Below are positions 62,052 to 64,000 of a stretch of 64,000 bases of DNA, piece by piece. The position numbers and the translations under genes are program-made. This DNA comes from JAADEM01 sp965371855 (lineage in GTDB: Bacteria; Bacteroidota; Bacteroidia; Bacteroidales; Marinilabiliaceae), in contig CBDUZZ010000016.1 in NCBI GenBank assembly GCA_965371855.1, positions 5,683-69,682 on the forward strand, in the 5' to 3' direction. Every line of letters starts with the position of its first letter. The first letter of the stretch is position 1. The notes below the pieces were generated by a model. It worked only from the letters and a program-made list of their open reading frames with translations, did no database searches and was not told the DNA's origin.

Positions 62052-63500
62052 ATGAAATCTCAGATAGAATTACCGTATTTATTTTTAAACCGAGTTAAGT
62101 TAAATGGAGAACAATGTATTAAGCTCTATTTTCGTCGAAATGAACAAATAGCTGTAAGGATCAGAAATAATGATTGGTTAACCTATAGCATAGAATTAGG
62201 AGCCTATTATACGCCTGAGTATAAGCAAACCGTTTCGATTTTGCAGGATTTATTTGAAGATATTACAAAAGTAAATATTTCGAAATTAGATTGGAAACGT
62301 TTAAAGGTAACACCTGGTAAAATAGGCAGTTCTGCCTATGACCAAACGGCTTTGATAAGTAATCCAAAGAGAGAAACAATTACTCTGTTTTCCTTTGGTA
62401 AGAAAGGAGGAACTATAATAGGTTTCAAGCATTTTTTCAAAGGAAATTTGTATCATGAAGCATTAAACAACAATCTATTTAATTATAATGGTAAAAACAG
62501 TATCTGGGAGATTTCAACAAATAGTTTCAATTTAAAAAAGAGTATAGAATTTTTGATAAAAAGCTATAGGGTAAAATTAAATTCCGACTTGCAAATAAGT
62601 GACTTAGAAATAAAGCGACTTCTTTTAGAGCAATCGTATGTAAAAGATTCGCAATACACTAGCTGCCCGATAGAATTTTTAAAGTTTATGCAGAGTCGTA
62701 ACTATAGTGAAAATACTATAATTACTTATCACAATTTGGTAATAAGATTCTTGAATGCATTTAAGGGACAACCCATAGAAACGATTAATAGATTTAGTAT
62801 TAAGGACATTAATACCTATCACGAAGTATGGAATCAGCGAAGTGCTCCATCTTCGTCATTGGTTAATCAGTCGATAAATGCGCTTAAATTATATTATAAA
62901 GTGGTTGGACAAAGGGAACTTGAATTTGAACAAATAAATAGACCAATGCGCAATAAAACACTCCCTACAGTATATAGCCAGGCTGAAGTACAAAATATAA
63001 TGGCAAGTATAAAAAACACAAAACATCGAACTATACTGTTTTTAATATACTCGGCAGGTTTACGTGTAAGCGAGCTAATAAATTTAAAAGTGGAAGATAT
63101 ATTATTTGATAGAAAATTGGTTTTTGTAAGAAAAAGCAAATGTAGAAAAGATAGATATACAACTTTTGCAGATTCAGCAATAAAGCTAGTGAAAGAATAT
63201 TTAGAGATTTATAAACCAACGAATTATCTGTTTGAGGGACAGTATGGAAGTAGGTATTCCGATACAAGTATTCGCAATATATTGAACGCTGCTAAAAAAC
63301 ATGCCGGGGTAAAAACAGTTGGTTCGGTACATACATTAAGACATTCATTCGCAACACATCTATTGGAGAATGGTACTGATTTACGATATATTCAGGTATT
63401 ATTAGGGCACTCAAGCAGCAGAACTACCGAAATATACACACATGTTAGTACATTAAACCTATCAAATATTACCAGCCCGGGAGACTTAATTAAATTATAA
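62052..63500 (+). CDS. Tyrosine recombinase/integrase with extra N-terminal domain
   Basis: A 482-residue recombinase starting at the ATG at 62052 (a TTG 18 bases upstream is also in frame). The catalytic residues are all present: R338 in SAGLRVSEL, H427 and R430 in HTLRHSFATHL, H453 in LLGHSS and the nucleophile Y462 in EIYTHVS. Residues 205-290 form the core-binding SAM-like domain (CPIEFLKFMQSRNYSENTIITYHNLV). The first 190 residues are an additional domain with no match I know, larger than in XerC/XerD. The insertion typical of integron integrases is not seen. Attachment-like hairpins follow downstream. Confidence 0.93.
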   Translation: MKSQIELPYLFLNRVKLNGEQCIKLYFRRNEQIAVRIRNNDWLTYSIELGAYYTPEYKQTVSILQDLFEDITKVNISKLDWKRLKVTPGKIGSSAYDQTALISNPKRETITLFSFGKKGGTIIGFKHFFKGNLYHEALNNNLFNYNGKNSIWEISTNSFNLKKSIEFLIKSYRVKLNSDLQISDLEIKRLLLEQSYVKDSQYTSCPIEFLKFMQSRNYSENTIITYHNLVIRFLNAFKGQPIETINRFSIKDINTYHEVWNQRSAPSSSLVNQSINALKLYYKVVGQRELEFEQINRPMRNKTLPTVYSQAEVQNIMASIKNTKHRTILFLIYSAGLRVSELINLKVEDILFDRKLVFVRKSKCRKDRYTTFADSAIKLVKEYLEIYKPTNYLFEGQYGSRYSDTSIRNILNAAKKHAGVKTVGSVHTLRHSFATHLLENGTDLRYIQVLLGHSSSRTTEIYTHVSTLNLSNITSPGDLIKL

Positions 63501-63560
63501 ATTTGCAATAAGTAGAGAAAAATATATATCTTTATTCCTTAGCTAATCACTATATTTATT

Positions 63561-63671
63561 ATGAACCAAACAAAACAAAAAAACAGAGCGCCTAAACCAT
63601 AGACACTTAGTATACCTTATTACGAAGCACAAAGAAGAAATAAATGGCATAGGGTTGCGTTTAGCAAGTAG
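63561..63671 (+). pseudogene. Possible small ORF interrupted by an in-frame stop
   Basis: From ATG 63561 the frame reads 13 residues (NQTKQKNRAPKP), hits TAG at 63600 and then continues with a sensible-looking basic stretch (IPYYEAQRRNKWHRVAFSK) to a stop at 63669-63671, which overlaps the first base of GTTAGGC. I do not recognise the product. It may be a decayed cassette-like ORF or chance. Confidence 0.25.
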
Positions 63672-63677
63672 TTAGGC
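63590..63677. repeat. Weak attC-like candidate site
   Basis: GCCTAA at 63590-63595 faces GTTAGGC (63671-63677, perfect match to GTTRRRY) over 75 bases. Inner pairing is weak, so only the outer boxes support it. Confidence 0.3.
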
Positions 63678-63882
63678 CATATATAAGACTGTTACGCAGG
63701 AAAGACTTGGCAAAACAAAAAGAACAGAATAGAAAACCAATAGTGCGTATTGGAATTTATGAATTCAGATTATTTATATATTTGTTAATGATTAAAAACT
63801 CAAGCAGCAGGAGAACTGAAAACAAAAAAAATATTCGATTATTAATGAGTTTTACTTTTGATACGAGAACAATATATACATG

Positions 63883-63960
63883 GCCTAACACGCGGTTATA
63901 CATCATAGGCTTGCCGCAGGCGCAACACAAGCCTACGCTGCATACCGCCAAACGTTACCT
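63883..63960. repeat. attC-like imperfect hairpin
   Basis: Three nested pairings: outer TAAC (63886-63889) with GTTA (63954-63957), middle GCGGT (63892-63896) with ACCGC (63944-63948), and central TAGGCTTG (63906-63913) with CAAGCCTA (63928-63935) around a 14-base loop. The left end GCCTAAC fits the RYYYAAC box; the right end GTTACCT fits GTTRRRY only in part. The build and the 78-base length resemble integron attC sites. Confidence 0.5.
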
Positions 63961-64000
63961 GCAAGCAACGCAAGAATGAATATCAGTACAAATTTGTACC

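Larger units (their letters stand above)
63501..64000. other. Region downstream of the recombinase with attC-like hairpins
   Basis: No convincing gene. It begins with a broken small ORF at 63561-63671, then two candidate attachment-like sites (63590-63677 and 63883-63960). A 90-codon open frame at 63707-63979 runs through the second hairpin and is not believed. The region continues past the window end. Confidence 0.5.

Noticed and set aside
63707..63979. 90-codon open frame downstream of the recombinase
   Set aside because: It has a TTG start, low-complexity content, and runs through the attC-like hairpin; no family is recognised. It is more likely to be non-coding.

Overview
The window looks like a chromosomal segment of an anaerobic or facultatively anaerobic Bacteroidota, probably in or near the Marinilabiliales/Bacteroidales. 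The supporting features are SusC/SusD-type outer-membrane genes, a type IX secretion C-terminal domain, Bacteroidota-type -7 promoter boxes (TAnnTTTG), an Rnf complex, GH97 and GH13 enzymes, and many short inverted-repeat families in AT-rich intergenic DNA. The taxonomic placement is an inference from gene content. I saw no rRNA, tRNA or CRISPR array.

Layout. 1-5.9 kb: housekeeping and small genes (universal stress protein cut by the window edge, YebC, ClC channel, LolD-like ATPase, O-methyltransferase, small PH-like membrane protein, FKBP-like protein). 5.9-11.7 kb: a TonB receptor/HmuY-like lipoprotein pair behind a consensus promoter, then a lipoprotein and a TPR protein. 12.1-14.2 kb: recG. 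14.2-15.0 kb: a RAYT (REP-associated transposase) between its own repeat clusters. 15.5-21.1 kb: rseC-rnfBCDGEA. 21.2-25.1 kb: a second TonB receptor, a transposase remnant and a lytic transglycosylase. 26.1-42.5 kb: a starch-utilisation locus (GH97, SusC, SusD, two SusE/F lipoproteins, a T9SS-secreted GH13 amylase, a periplasmic GH13 SusA-like enzyme and a SusR-like membrane regulator).

42.5-55.2 kb holds the most unusual region: fourteen genes on the minus strand plus a divergent Crp/Fnr regulator. Together they look like a sulfane-sulfur handling and membrane electron-transfer system. It contains two TusA proteins, a YeeE/YedE (TsuA-like) transporter, a DsrE protein, four rhodanese-fold exported proteins (two with Gly-Gly-Cys-Gly tails), an OprP-like porin, and a Qmo/Hdr-like module (two HdrA-type flavoproteins, a free-standing MvhD subunit and an HdrC/HdrE-fused QmoC-like membrane subunit). 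No AprAB, Sat, DsrAB or HdrB gene is present in the window. A plausible model is that sulfur compounds enter through the porin, are processed by exported rhodaneses, cross the membrane by YeeE, are relayed as persulfides by TusA/DsrE, and are coupled to the quinone pool by the Qmo-like complex. Direction (oxidation or reduction) cannot be read from sequence.

55.4-61.2 kb: uvrA, a DUF4143 ATPase and a TGS-domain nucleoside kinase. 61.3-64 kb: a MITE-like element, a zinc-ribbon protein and a divergent tyrosine recombinase followed by one good and one weaker attC-like hairpin, possibly the start of an integron-like or cassette-like array that runs past the window end.
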